Source of the DNA: Ruania zhangjianzhongii
Lineage (GTDB): Bacteria > Actinomycetota > Actinomycetes > Actinomycetales > Beutenbergiaceae
Assembly: GCF_008000995.1 (NCBI RefSeq)
Contig: NZ_CP042828.1
Coordinates: 1,674,001-1,738,000, forward strand
Reading direction: 5' to 3'
DNA: 64,000 nucleotides
How positions within the stretch are numbered: position 1 is the first letter of the stretch; the number at the start of each line of letters is the position of its first letter. Below, one piece after another: positions 26,207 through 34,263 of the stretch. Made by a program: the position numbers and the translations under genes. The notes beneath the pieces were generated by a model. It worked only from the letters and a program-made list of their open reading frames with translations. It searched no databases and had not been told where the DNA came from.

Positions 26207-28312
26207 GTGGGTGAGAGCGAGCAGGATGCGCAGCACGCCGGCTCGGTCGGCGAGGCTGGCGAAGCCGGCCCGGTCCGCCAGACGGCTACCGCCGCCGAGG
26301 GCGCGGAAGCGCACACCATCGACGCTGCCCTGGACCAGGTGGTCGGCGCGATGGGCGGCGCCCGTCGAGAGGGGCAGCACGAGATGGCCCGAGCGGTGGC
26401 GGACGCGCTGGACGACGGAGGGCATCTGCTCGTGCAGGCCGGCACCGGCACCGGGAAATCGCTCGCCTACCTGGTGCCCACGCTGATCAAGGCGGTCGAG
26501 TCCGGTCAGCGCGCGATCGTCTCCACCGCCACCCTCGCCCTGCAGCGGCAGATCCTCGGCCACGACCTGCCCGTGGTGCGGGAGAACCTCACCGGCCATC
26601 TGCAGCGGGAGCCCGACGTGGCCCTCCTCAAGGGCTGGCACAACTACGTCTGCAAGCACAAGGTTGCCGGCGGCTATCCCGACGACGAAGGTGCCCTGTT
26701 CGCCGCCACGGAAGCTGCGCCGTCATCGGCGGAGGAGCACCCCAGAGAAGCCGACGAAGGCCTGGGTGGCCAGGTAGTGCGGTTGCGGGAGTGGGCCGGC
26801 GAGACCGACACCGGCGACCGGGACGATCTGGTGCCTGGGGTCAGTGAACGCGCCTGGCGGCAGGTGTCCATCAGCTCGTTGGAGTGCCTCGGCCAGAAGT
26901 GCCCGCTGCTGGCGGAGTGCTTCCCCGAGCGCGCCCGCGCCCACGCCCGCGAGGCCGACGTGGTGGTCACCAACCACGCGATGCTTGGCATCGCCGCCGC
27001 CGGAAACCCCAAAGTGCTGCCCGAGCACGAGATCCTCGTGGTGGACGAGGCGCACGAACTACCCGATCGGGTCACCGCGCAGGCCACTGTGGAGCTGTCC
27101 GCGGCCGTGGTCGAACGCACCGCCCGCACTGCGCGCCGGCATGCCGGACTCCCGCTGAGCACCCTCGAGGAGGCCGCTGACGCGCTCCGGCCGCTGCTGA
27201 TGGCGGTTCCGGAGGGCAGGCTCCGGTCCGGGCTACCGGCCGAGCTTGCTCCGATCGTGCGCAGCATCGCCGAAGGCACCCGGGAAGGGATGACCGCGAT
27301 GCGCCAGCAGTCCTCTGCAGCCGGTGAGGCCGGGGCGAAGTCGATGGCGCACAGCGCACTGCTCGCCCTGTTCGAGGTGGCCGATCGGCTGCTCTCGGAC
27401 CGGATCGCCGACCATGTGGACGTGCTCTGGTGCGAACGCGGCCGGCGGCCGGGGGAGGCCTCGCGGCTGATGCTCGCCCCGCTGAACGTGGCCGGCCCGA
27501 TCGCGGGCGAGCTGCTCAGCGGACGCTCGGCCGTGCTCACCTCGGCTACGCTTGCCCTCGGTGGCACGTTCGAGGCCACCGCGCGCTCCTTGGGACTGGC
27601 CGACGGCGGCTACCGCAGCGAACTGGTCACCTCACCGTTCGACTATGGCCGGCAGGGCATCCTGTACGTGGCCTCCTCGCTCGCCGCGCCGGGACGGGAC
27701 GGGACCGACGAGAAGATGCTCGCCGAGATCGCCGAGCTGATCACTGCCTCCGACGGCGGGGCGCTCGGGCTGTTCTCGTCTCGCCGGGGTGCCGAGGCGG
27801 CCGCCGAAGCGCTTCGCGAGCAGGTGGACACCCCGATCCTGCTGCAGGGCGAGGACGTGTTGCCCACGCTGGTCCGCGAGTTCGCCGCCGACCCGCGCGC
27901 CAGCCTGTTCGGCACCCTCTCGCTCTGGCAGGGCGTGGACGTGCCCGGGCTGAGCTGCCGTCTGGTGTTCATCGACCGGATCCCGTTCCCGCGCCCGGAC
28001 GACCCGGTGAAGGCGGCCCGCACGGAGGCGATCGGGCGGGCTGGTGGCAACGGGTTCATGGCCGTCTCTGCCACTCATGCGGCCCTGCTGCTCGCCCAGG
28101 GTGCCGGTCGGCTGATTCGGTCGGTGACCGACCGGGGGGTGGTCGCAGTGCTCGACCCGCGGCTGCGCACCGCTCGGTACGGTTCCTACCTGGCGGCCAG
28201 CTTGCCTCCGCTGTGGCCGACCACCAATGCTGAGGTAGTCCGTGGTGCCCTGCGCCGGCTGGCCGCGGAGGCGGTGGCCGAGAGCGAGCCTAGAGTGAGC
28301 GGAGCACGCTGA
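26207..28312 (+). CDS. dinG: DinG-family ATP-dependent DNA helicase
   Basis: A 701-residue XPD/DinG-type superfamily 2 helicase with Walker A AGTGTGKS at about 78-85, VVDEAHELP at about 277-285 and C-terminal motif QGAGRLIRS. Four cysteines (one in NYVCKHK near 148, three in [14 protein letters not shown] near 226-238) fit the iron-sulfur cluster of this family. These enzymes unwind R-loops, D-loops and G-quadruplexes. GTG 26207 is chosen from its -10; the frame is open far upstream into hflX. The 3' end overlaps convergent lexA by 23 bases. Confidence 0.93.
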   Translation: MGESEQDAQHAGSVGEAGEAGPVRQTATAAEGAEAHTIDAALDQVVGAMGGARREGQHEMARAVADALDDGGHLLVQAGTGTGKSLAYLVPTLIKAVESGQRAIVSTATLALQRQILGHDLPVVRENLTGHLQREPDVALLKGWHNYVCKHKVAGGYPDDEGALFAATEAAPSSAEEHPREADEGLGGQVVRLREWAGETDTGDRDDLVPGVSERAWRQVSISSLECLGQKCPLLAECFPERARAHAREADVVVTNHAMLGIAAAGNPKVLPEHEILVVDEAHELPDRVTAQATVELSAAVVERTARTARRHAGLPLSTLEEAADALRPLLMAVPEGRLRSGLPAELAPIVRSIAEGTREGMTAMRQQSSAAGEAGAKSMAHSALLALFEVADRLLSDRIADHVDVLWCERGRRPGEASRLMLAPLNVAGPIAGELLSGRSAVLTSATLALGGTFEATARSLGLADGGYRSELVTSPFDYGRQGILYVASSLAAPGRDGTDEKMLAEIAELITASDGGALGLFSSRRGAEAAAEALREQVDTPILLQGEDVLPTLVREFAADPRASLFGTLSLWQGVDVPGLSCRLVFIDRIPFPRPDDPVKAARTEAIGRAGGNGFMAVSATHAALLLAQGAGRLIRSVTDRGVVAVLDPRLRTARYGSYLAASLPPLWPTTNAEVVRGALRRLAAEAVAESEPRVSGAR

Positions 28313-28982
28313 CCACGCGTCCGAGGATCTGTGCGTCGCTGCCGTCGATCGGGGCGTAGTTCTCGTTCGCCGGCAACAGCCACAGTGCGCTGTCGGTCTT
28401 CTTCAGCGACTTGACCGTGGCCTCACCGTCGATCATCGCCGCCACGATCTCGCCGTTCTCCGCGACGGCCTGGCTGCGCACCACGACCCAGTCGCCGTCG
28501 CAGATCGCGGCGTCGATCATCGAGTCACCGACCACCTTGAGCAGGAACAGCTCACCCTCGCCCACCAGCTGGCGGGGGAGCGGGAAGACATCCTCGACCG
28601 CCTGATCGGCCAGGATCGGGCCACCGGCGGCGATTCGCCCGACCACCGGCACATAGGCGGCGTGGCTGGTGTCCTGCTCGCCGTCATGGGTGGTGAACGT
28701 GGCGGCGTCACCGCGTACCTTGCGGGAGTCGTCGGAAACGATCTCGATGGCCCGGGTGGAGAGTGCATCGCGGCGAAGGAATCCCTTCTGCTCCAGCAGC
28801 TCCAGCTGGTACTTCACCGAGGACGGGCTGGCCAGGCCGACGGCGGTGGCGATCTCCCGCATCGTCGGTGGGTACCCCTTGGCCTCCAGGCTGGCGCGGA
28901 TCGAGTCCATGATCCGTCGCTGCCGGGGGCTCAGGCTGGCTGGGTCCGGGCGGTCGCTCGGGTCCTGTTGTGCGCGGGCCAT
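28290..28982 (-). CDS. lexA: SOS repressor LexA
   Basis: A 230-residue LexA. It has an N-terminal winged helix ([12 protein letters not shown] to about 70) with [19 protein letters not shown] as recognition region, a linker, and an S24 self-cleavage domain. The cleavage bond is Ala119-Gly120 in RIAAGGP, the nucleophile is Ser154 ([13 protein letters not shown]) and the base is Lys191 (TVKSLKK). ATG 28982 has a strong AGGAGGACACC in front. It is divergent from a LysM gene, sharing a 204-bp region with LexA-type boxes, so it should repress itself and the neighbour. Confidence 0.98.
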   Translation of the reverse strand: MARAQQDPSDRPDPASLSPRQRRIMDSIRASLEAKGYPPTMREIATAVGLASPSSVKYQLELLEQKGFLRRDALSTRAIEIVSDDSRKVRGDAATFTTHDGEQDTSHAAYVPVVGRIAAGGPILADQAVEDVFPLPRQLVGEGELFLLKVVGDSMIDAAICDGDWVVVRSQAVAENGEIVAAMIDGEATVKSLKKTDSALWLLPANENYAPIDGSDAQILGRVVSVLRSL

Positions 28983-29060
28983 GGTGTCCTCCTGTTCCGC
29001 ATCGCCTGGAAATCCGCCGATGTCGGTGGTCGATGATCTGCTCGGTCTGTGGCGTTCTCC

Positions 29061-29100
29061 ACGATAGGCGCCACCACCCGAAAGACCAAACATGTGTTCG
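29061..29100 (-). promoter_or_regulatory. lexA promoter with LexA box
   Basis: On the minus strand TTGGTC (29084-29089), a 17-bp spacer and TATCGT (29061-29066) form the promoter. CGAAC-ACAT-GTTTG (29087-29100) is a near-perfect SOS box covering the -35. Autoregulation is inferred. Confidence 0.8.
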
Positions 29101-29127
29101 ACTGGCGTGTCGAACGAACAGATGTGC

Positions 29128-29162
29128 TACTGTCAGTACAGACGTTCGACGGACGGGTGTTC
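29128..29162 (+). promoter_or_regulatory. Promoter and LexA-like boxes of the LysM gene
   Basis: TACTGT (29128-29133) is a TAnnnT -10. It is followed by GTAC-AGAC-GTTC (29136-29147) and GGAC-GGGT-GTTC (29151-29162), each one base off GAAC-N4-GTTC. LexA binding downstream of the -10 would block transcription. Confidence 0.65.
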
Positions 29163-29186
29163 GACGAGTTTGAGGAGACGAGAACG

Positions 29187-29612
29187 ATGAGCGCACTGGC
29201 CTTCCCCACAGCGCCCCTGACCGTGCCCTCCCGCAGGCGGCACCTGAGGGCCGTCCCTGATCTGCCGGCCGCACCTCTGCCTGTGGCGGAGACGGAGTCT
29301 CGCCCGGCCGACACGAGTGCCGCCCTGCGACTGACCGTCCGTGGCCGTGTCGTGCTGGTGGCCCTGGCGTTCGCAGTTGCCGCCGCTGTCGGGGTGGGTG
29401 CCGGCCTGGCGTTCCCGGAGGCGGAGCCGATGCCCGAGCAGGTGCAGAGCGTGACCGTCGGCCCCGGCGAGAGTCTCTGGACCATCGCTGCGGACGTCGC
29501 GGCCGATGGGCAGGACGTGCGCGTGGTGATCGACCAGATCATGGCGCTGAATAACCTGTCCGCCTCGACAGTGCACGCCGGCGCAGAGCTGACCGTTCCT
29601 TCGGGGGAGTGA
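29187..29612 (+). CDS. LysM-domain membrane protein, ChiZ/YneA-like SOS division inhibitor
   Basis: A 141-residue protein with a cytoplasmic N-terminus, one transmembrane helix at about 54-76 and an extracytoplasmic LysM domain at about 87-138 (SVTVGPGESLWTIAADVAAD). The architecture and the position divergent from lexA match mycobacterial Rv2719c/ChiZ and the functionally similar Bacillus YneA, SOS-induced proteins that delay division. ATG 29187 is preferred for its GAGGAGACGAG ribosome-binding site. A hydrolase activity cannot be judged from this sequence. Confidence 0.87.
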   Translation: MSALAFPTAPLTVPSRRRHLRAVPDLPAAPLPVAETESRPADTSAALRLTVRGRVVLVALAFAVAAAVGVGAGLAFPEAEPMPEQVQSVTVGPGESLWTIAADVAADGQDVRVVIDQIMALNNLSASTVHAGAELTVPSGE

Positions 29613-29774
29613 CCTGATCGACCCGCCCGGCTGCCGCGGCCGGTCCAGGCCGGTCGATGGCACTTGCGCGAGTGGCCCTCGGATGTCTAAGTTGGGTACA
29701 TCTAGTAGTTACATGGATGTGATTGACCAACATGTGGTGCTTTCGCACGACGCCGGAGGGAAGGGAACCGCTAG

Positions 29775-30242
29775 GTGCACTGCCCGTTCTGCCGGCATGG
29801 CGACTCCCGGGTCGTGGATTCTCGCACGGCTGAGGATGGCGCGTCCATCCGTCGTCGCCGACAGTGTCCGGAGTGCGGCCGCCGCTTCACCACAGTGGAG
29901 ACCACCAGCCTGACGGTGATGAAGCGATCGGGTGCCGTCGAGCCGTTCAGCCGGGACAAGGTGATTGCCGGCGTGCGCAAGGCATGCCAGGGCCGCCCGG
30001 TCTCCGAGGACGATCTGGCGCTGCTCGCCCAGCAGGTCGAAGAAGTGGTCCGTGCCACCGGTGTGGCCGAGATGGACGCGCACGAGGTGGGGCTGACCAT
30101 CCTGGGCCCGCTGCGCGAGTTGGACGAGATCGCGTATCTGCGGTTCGCGAGCGTGTACCAGGGCTTCTCGTCCCTGGAGGATTTCGAAGCGGCGATCACG
30201 GCTCTGCGCGACGAGCGCAGCGCAGCCGAGCCGCTCGAGTAA
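29775..30242 (+). CDS. nrdR: Ribonucleotide reductase repressor NrdR
   Basis: A 155-residue NrdR that represses nrd genes according to ATP/dATP binding. The zinc ribbon cysteines are Cys3, Cys6, Cys31 and Cys34. An ATP-cone follows at about 46-136 ([20 protein letters not shown]). It starts at GTG 29775 after GGAGGGAAGGGAA. No nrd structural gene lies in the window. A strong hairpin follows the TAA stop. Confidence 0.97.
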   Translation: MHCPFCRHGDSRVVDSRTAEDGASIRRRRQCPECGRRFTTVETTSLTVMKRSGAVEPFSRDKVIAGVRKACQGRPVSEDDLALLAQQVEEVVRATGVAEMDAHEVGLTILGPLRELDEIAYLRFASVYQGFSSLEDFEAAITALRDERSAAEPLE

Positions 30243-30249
30243 TAGACGG

Positions 30250-30291
30250 CCGCCGGTGGCCCGGGAGGGGAAGCCCGGACCACCGGCGGCG
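30250..30291 (+). terminator. Hairpin terminator after nrdR
   Basis: GCCGCCGGTGGCCCGGG pairs with CCCGGACCACCGGCGGC around a short AG-rich loop, with one mismatch. It lies 7 bases after the nrdR stop, between convergent nrdR and the aldo-keto reductase gene. It lacks a T-tract. Confidence 0.75.
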
Positions 30292-30302
30292 AACCACTGT
30301 TC

Positions 30303-30362
30303 GTGGGATCGGCCCGCTATCAGTGGGATCGGCCCACTTTCAGCGGGGTCGGAGAGTGCTCA
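30303..30362. repeat. Tandem direct repeat, 20 bp x 3, ending at the aldo-keto reductase stop codon
   Basis: Units start at 30303, 30323 and 30343. The first two are near identical (GTGGGATCGGCCCRCTWTCA) and the third is diverged. Each ends in TCA; read on the minus strand each begins with TGA. The TCA at 30360-30362 is the true stop of the aldo-keto reductase, so the stop module is present three times. Confidence 0.88.
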
Positions 30363-31409
30363 GCGGTCGCTGGAGCGCGGCGCCCAGAGGTTCACTCCAC
30401 CGTCCCGGGCGTAGCGGTCGATCTCGGTCAGCTCAGCCTCGGTGAACTCCAGGTTGTCCAGCGCACCGAGGGTGTCATCCAGCTGACGCACGCTCGAGGC
30501 ACCCACCAGCGCGGTGGTGACCCGGGGATCGCGCAGCACCCACGCCACCGCCATCTGGGCCAGCGTCTGGCCGCGACCGGCGGCGATCTCGTTCAGCGAC
30601 CGTACCCGGGCCAGGTTCTCCTCGCTCAGGTACTCCTCCCGCAGCGGGCCACCCTTCGCACGGCGGGAGTCGGCCGGAACGCCATCCAGGTACTTGCCGG
30701 TGAGCATCCCCTGCGCGAGCGGGGAGAACACCACGGCACCCATGCCGGCATCGCCGAGCACGTCCAGCAGCGACTCGCCGGTGCCGGCCTGGTCGGGGTC
30801 CTCGATCCACCGGTTCAGCATCGAGTAGGACGGCTGGTGTACCAGCAGGTCGAGCCCGAGGTCCGCGGCCACCGCCAGGGCCTCCCGGGTGCGCTTGGCG
30901 TTGTAGGAGGAGATGCCCGCGTACAGGGCGCGGCCGGAGTCCACTGCCGTCTTCAGCGCCCCGAGGGTCTCGGTCAGCGGGGTGTCCGGGTTGTACCGGT
31001 GGCTGTAGAAGATGTCCACATAGTCCAGGCCCATCCGGCGCAGGGAGGCATCCAGCGAGGAGAGCAGATACTTGCGCGAGCTGCCGTCGCCGTAAGGCCC
31101 GGGGTGCATCGGGTAGCCGGCCTTGGTGGTGATCACCAGCTCGTCCCGCAGCGCGGCCAGGTCGGCGCGCAGCATCCGGCCGAAGTTCTCCTCCGCGCTG
31201 CCCGGCGGCGGTCCGTAGTTGTTCGCCAGGTCGATCTGGGTGATCCCGCGGTCGAAGGCGTGGTAGACGATCTCCCGCTGGGTCTGCAGTGGGTCGGTAT
31301 CCCCGAAGTTCTGCCACAGCCCGAGGGAGACTAGCGGCAGCTGCAGCCCGCTCTTCCCGCAGTGGCGCATCGGCATGTGGTCGTACCGGTTATCGGCAGG
31401 TGTGTACAT
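30360..31409 (-). CDS. Aldo/keto reductase, YghZ/GpaR-type
   Basis: A 349-residue NADPH-dependent reductase of the AKR14-like group, most similar in motifs to L-glyceraldehyde 3-phosphate reductase. The catalytic tetrad is visible: Asp60, Tyr65 (QIDLANNYGPPPG), Lys96 (ITTKAGY) and His137 (FYSHRYN). The GPPPGSAEENFG loop is characteristic of YghZ. TACTCT lies 7 bases before the ATG, a likely leaderless start. The stop codon sits inside a triplicated 20-bp unit. Confidence 0.93.
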   Translation of the reverse strand: MYTPADNRYDHMPMRHCGKSGLQLPLVSLGLWQNFGDTDPLQTQREIVYHAFDRGITQIDLANNYGPPPGSAEENFGRMLRADLAALRDELVITTKAGYPMHPGPYGDGSSRKYLLSSLDASLRRMGLDYVDIFYSHRYNPDTPLTETLGALKTAVDSGRALYAGISSYNAKRTREALAVAADLGLDLLVHQPSYSMLNRWIEDPDQAGTGESLLDVLGDAGMGAVVFSPLAQGMLTGKYLDGVPADSRRAKGGPLREEYLSEENLARVRSLNEIAAGRGQTLAQMAVAWVLRDPRVTTALVGASSVRQLDDTLGALDNLEFTEAELTEIDRYARDGGVNLWAPRSSDR

Positions 31410-31416
31410 GGTCCCG

Positions 31417-31422
31417 AGAGTA
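31417..31422 (-). promoter_or_regulatory. -10 element of the aldo-keto reductase gene
   Basis: Minus-strand TACTCT, 7 bases before the ATG at 31409; leaderless initiation inferred. Confidence 0.6.
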
Positions 31423-31500
31423 GTCCGTCGCTGCAGGTGGATGAGAGTGCGTCTCGCTCCGCCCGGAGAGTCCCCAGCACTGTGCGAGCCCCGGGTCTCT

Positions 31501-31596
31501 ATCGGTTCGAACTCATGCCCCCGCCGGCCGCGATGGGTCCGAACTCATGCCCGCGCCGGCCGCGATAGGTTCGAACCCATGACCCCTCGACGCCGC
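31501..31596. repeat. Tandem direct repeat, 32 bp x 3, carrying a -10 and start codon
   Basis: Units 31501-31532, 31533-31564 and 31565-31596 have an exact 32-bp period. Each contains a GGTYCGAAC block followed by ATG (31515, 31547, 31579). Only the last has a full TAnnnT hexamer (TAGGTT; the others have TCGGTT and TGGGTC), and its ATG is the start of the proline iminopeptidase gene. Because 32 is not a multiple of 3, the three ATGs are in three different frames. Confidence 0.93.
31566..31571 (+). promoter_or_regulatory. -10 element of the proline iminopeptidase gene, inside the third repeat unit
   Basis: TAGGTT is followed by 7 bases and the ATG at 31579. It implies a leaderless mRNA starting at the codon itself. 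Confidence 0.6.
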
Positions 31597-32574
31597 GACA
31601 GCCCCGACCTTCGCACCTTCTACCCGGAGATCGAGCCCCACGAGACCGGGTACCTGGGGGTGAGCGATGATCACGAGCTCTACTACGAGGTGAGTGGGAA
31701 TCCCGCGGGCAAGCCGGTGGTCTTCCTGCACGGCGGGCCAGGCTCGGGCGTGAGCCCTGCACAGCGGCGTGTCTTCGATCCGGAGCGCTACCGGATCGTC
31801 CTGTTCGATCAGCGGATGGCCGGCCGATCCCGCCCACACGCCTCGGCGCCGGAGGCCGATCTGAGCACGAACACCACCTGGCACCTGGTGGCCGATATCG
31901 AAGCGCTGCGCGAGCACCTCGGCGTCACGGCGTGGCAGGTGTTCGGCGGCTCCTGGGGCTCGTGCCTCGCTCTCGCGTATGCCCAGACCCATCCGAGCCG
32001 GGTCACCGAGCTGGTACTGCGAGGCATCTTCACCCTGCGCCGCAGCGAGCTGGACTGGATGTACGAGGGACCGCTGCGCAACGTCTATCCCGATGCCTGG
32101 GAGGACTACCTCGCCCCGGTGCCGCTTGAGCGCCGCATGCCCGGGCGGCTGCAGGAGGCCTTTCACGACCTCCTGTTCGACCCCGACCCGGCCGTCCATG
32201 TGCAAGCCGGCGCGGCGTGGACAGCCTGGGAGAACACGGTGATCTCCCTCTATCCCGACCCGGCAAACCTGGCCAAGGCAGCTGATGACGCCCATGCGGT
32301 CTCGTTCGCACGCATCGAGAACCATTTCTTCGTCAACCACGGCTGGCTCGAGGAAGGTCAACTCATCCGCGACGCCTACCGGCTGGCGGACATCCCGACC
32401 GTGATCGTGCAGGGCCGCTACGACATGTGCACTCCCGCGGTCTCCGCCTACGAGCTCGCCCAGGCCATGCCCCACGCCGAGCTGGTGATGACCCCAGACT
32501 CGGGCCACGCCTTCAGCGAGCCCGCCACTCTGGATGCGCTGATCCGTGCCACCGACTCGTTCGCCGCTGGCTAG
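31579..32574 (+). CDS. pip: Prolyl aminopeptidase (proline iminopeptidase), S33 family
   Basis: A 331-residue alpha/beta hydrolase that removes N-terminal proline. It has oxyanion-hole HGGPGSG at 51-57, DQRMAGRSRPHA (DQRGxGxS-type), nucleophile Ser125 in GGSWGS and the C-terminal DSGHAF histidine. The start PRRRDSPDLRTFYPEIEP fits the family. The ATG at 31579 is the third of three repeated start modules; longer frames upstream cross the repeat and are rejected. Length is slightly above the usual ~315. Confidence 0.94.
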   Translation: MTPRRRDSPDLRTFYPEIEPHETGYLGVSDDHELYYEVSGNPAGKPVVFLHGGPGSGVSPAQRRVFDPERYRIVLFDQRMAGRSRPHASAPEADLSTNTTWHLVADIEALREHLGVTAWQVFGGSWGSCLALAYAQTHPSRVTELVLRGIFTLRRSELDWMYEGPLRNVYPDAWEDYLAPVPLERRMPGRLQEAFHDLLFDPDPAVHVQAGAAWTAWENTVISLYPDPANLAKAADDAHAVSFARIENHFFVNHGWLEEGQLIRDAYRLADIPTVIVQGRYDMCTPAVSAYELAQAMPHAELVMTPDSGHAFSEPATLDALIRATDSFAAG

Positions 32575-32703
32575 AGCCGATACGGACGGCCGTTGCCGCA
32601 CCGTCGATCGGTAGTAATCGTTGGCGATGCCCGCGGCAACCGGGCAGAGTGGGCACACGGCATCGGGTCCCCCTGATGCCGACGACCGTCAGAGGGAGCC
32701 CTG

Positions 32704-32886
32704 ATGTCATCCGAGAAGTCCGACGATCCGATGGCCGACGCGAAGGCGAAGATGCGCGCAGCCCTCGACCGCAAGTCTGAGCGTGAGCATCTCACCGAGG
32801 AAGCCCCACCGAACACCGGACCGGTCCACGGTTCCGAGATCGACGGGCCCGGCGGGCGCCGACAGTTCCGCCGCAAGTCCGGCTGA
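32704..32886 (+). CDS. DUF5302 family small protein
   Basis: A 60-residue, highly charged, probably disordered protein (MSSEKSDDPMADAKAKMRAA, ending GRRQFRRKSG), matching the short actinobacterial DUF5302 family. The function is unknown. A GAGGGAGCCCTG segment precedes the ATG. It is followed 16 bases later by an exact 58-bp palindrome. Confidence 0.82.
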   Translation: MSSEKSDDPMADAKAKMRAALDRKSEREHLTEEAPPNTGPVHGSEIDGPGGRRQFRRKSG

Positions 32887-32902
32887 GATCGGCCCACCCC
32901 GC

Positions 32903-32960
32903 CGGTTTGCCGTGTTCTGTCGCTTCCCCGGCCGGGGAAGCGACAGAACACGGCAAACCG
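32903..32960. terminator. Exact 58-bp palindrome between convergent genes
   Basis: The 29-base arms 32903-32931 and 32932-32960 are perfect reverse complements with no spacer. It lies 16 bases after the DUF5302 stop and 43 bases before the serA stop on the other strand. A bidirectional terminator is the plain reading, although a loop-free perfect palindrome of this size is unusual and lacks T-tracts. Confidence 0.85.
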
Positions 32961-33003
32961 AGGGAGGGGGAGCGGCGATGGGGCGTCGGTCCTGCCCCGC
33001 GGG

Positions 33004-34221
33004 TCAGTCCGTGGCGTCCGGATCCAACGTGCGCAGCCGCACCGTCGCCTCCATCGCCTCGATCCGGGCCAGCGTCTGGGCCGATACGCTGCCACTGACA
33101 TCGGTGACCGCATAGCCCAGGCTTCCGGACGTCGCCAGCACCTGGCTCTCGATGTTCGCCCCGGCCGCGGAGAGTTCCTGGTTCGCCGCCGCCATCACCC
33201 CGGGCACGTTCTGGTGCAGGTGGGCGATCCGCCGGCTGCCGGCATGGGGCCGGTCCAGGATCAGCGCCGGTACGTTCACGCTCAGCGCAGTAGCACCGGC
33301 GTGCAGGTAGTCGCGGAGCTTCGCGGCCACGAACCGGCCGATGTCCTGCTGCGCCTCCTCAGTGGAGCCGCCCACATGCGGAGTGAGGATCACGTTCGGC
33401 AGCTCGCGCAGCTCGGAGTCGAACGGGTCACCCTGCGACTTCGGCTCGACCGGGAACACATCCACGGCCGCACCGCTGATCCGTCCGGCGAGCACCTGCT
33501 CGCGCAGCGCGCTGTAGTCCACCAGGAACCCGCGGGACAGGTTCAGGAAGATCGACCCCTGCTTCATCGCGGCGAACTCCCCGGCACCGAACATCCCCGC
33601 GTTCCCGGGCCTACCGTCCACGTGCAGCGTGACCACATCCGCCTCGGCGAGCAGCGCGTGCAGGCTCGGCATCCGCTTGGCATTACCCAGGGCCAGCTTC
33701 TCCGCGGTGTCGTAGAAGATCACCCGCATGCCCAGCGCCTCGGCCACCACGGACAGCTGGGTACCGATGTTCCCGTAGCCGACGATGCCCACTGTCCGCC
33801 CGCGCACTTCGTGCGAACCGTTCGCCGATTTGTCCCACACACCGGCGTGTAGCGACTTGTCCTTCTCGGTCAGCCGCCGGGTGAGCGCGATGATCTCGGC
33901 CAGCGCCAGCTCCACCACGGAACGGGTGTTGGAGAACGGGGCGTTGAACGCCACGACGCCGGCATGACCGGCAGCCTGCAGGTCGATCTGGTTGGTGCCG
34001 ATGCAGAACGCACCGATCGCCAACAGGTCCGGGGCATGCTCCAGCACCCGAGGGGTGATCTGCGTCTTGGATCGGATCCCCAGTACCTGTACCCCGTCCA
34101 GTGCGGCGATCAGCTCGTCCTCGTCCAGAGCGCCGGATCGGGTGGCCACCTCCACACCGGCAGCGTCGAGCACCTCGGTGCCCAGCGGGTGGATGTTTTC
34201 CAGAAGGAGTGCCTTGACCAC
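33004..34221 (-). CDS. serA: D-3-phosphoglycerate dehydrogenase, E. coli-type
   Basis: A 405-residue enzyme for the first step of serine synthesis (3-phosphoglycerate to phosphohydroxypyruvate, NAD-dependent). It has the NAD-binding GIVGYGNIGTQL, the NLSRG catalytic arginine region, the general-base HVGGSTEEAQ, and a C-terminal ACT domain from about 330 (HLHQNVPGVMAAAN) for serine feedback. The length and single ACT domain match the short E. coli type rather than the ~530-residue mycobacterial type. It starts at GTG 34221, 42 bases after helR on the same strand. Confidence 0.94.
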   Translation of the reverse strand: MVKALLLENIHPLGTEVLDAAGVEVATRSGALDEDELIAALDGVQVLGIRSKTQITPRVLEHAPDLLAIGAFCIGTNQIDLQAAGHAGVVAFNAPFSNTRSVVELALAEIIALTRRLTEKDKSLHAGVWDKSANGSHEVRGRTVGIVGYGNIGTQLSVVAEALGMRVIFYDTAEKLALGNAKRMPSLHALLAEADVVTLHVDGRPGNAGMFGAGEFAAMKQGSIFLNLSRGFLVDYSALREQVLAGRISGAAVDVFPVEPKSQGDPFDSELRELPNVILTPHVGGSTEEAQQDIGRFVAAKLRDYLHAGATALSVNVPALILDRPHAGSRRIAHLHQNVPGVMAAANQELSAAGANIESQVLATSGSLGYAVTDVSGSVSAQTLARIEAMEATVRLRTLDPDATD

Positions 34222-34263
34222 GGCCCTATCGTGCTCCTCAGCAGGCGTAGAACAAAAACGTGC

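Noticed and set aside
29613-29774. NrdR box before nrdR
   Set aside because: An AT-richer stretch with TCTAGTAGT is visible, but the two halves do not pair into the expected 16-bp palindrome.
31501-31596. CRISPR-like array at the 32-bp repeats
   Set aside because: The units are directly adjacent with no spacers, only three copies, and no cas genes are present; the same holds for the other repeats in the window.
32885-32900. Shared GATCGGCCCAC phrase here and in the repeat at 30303-30342
   Set aside because: Only 11 bases are shared, the context differs, and a GC-rich 11-mer can recur by chance.
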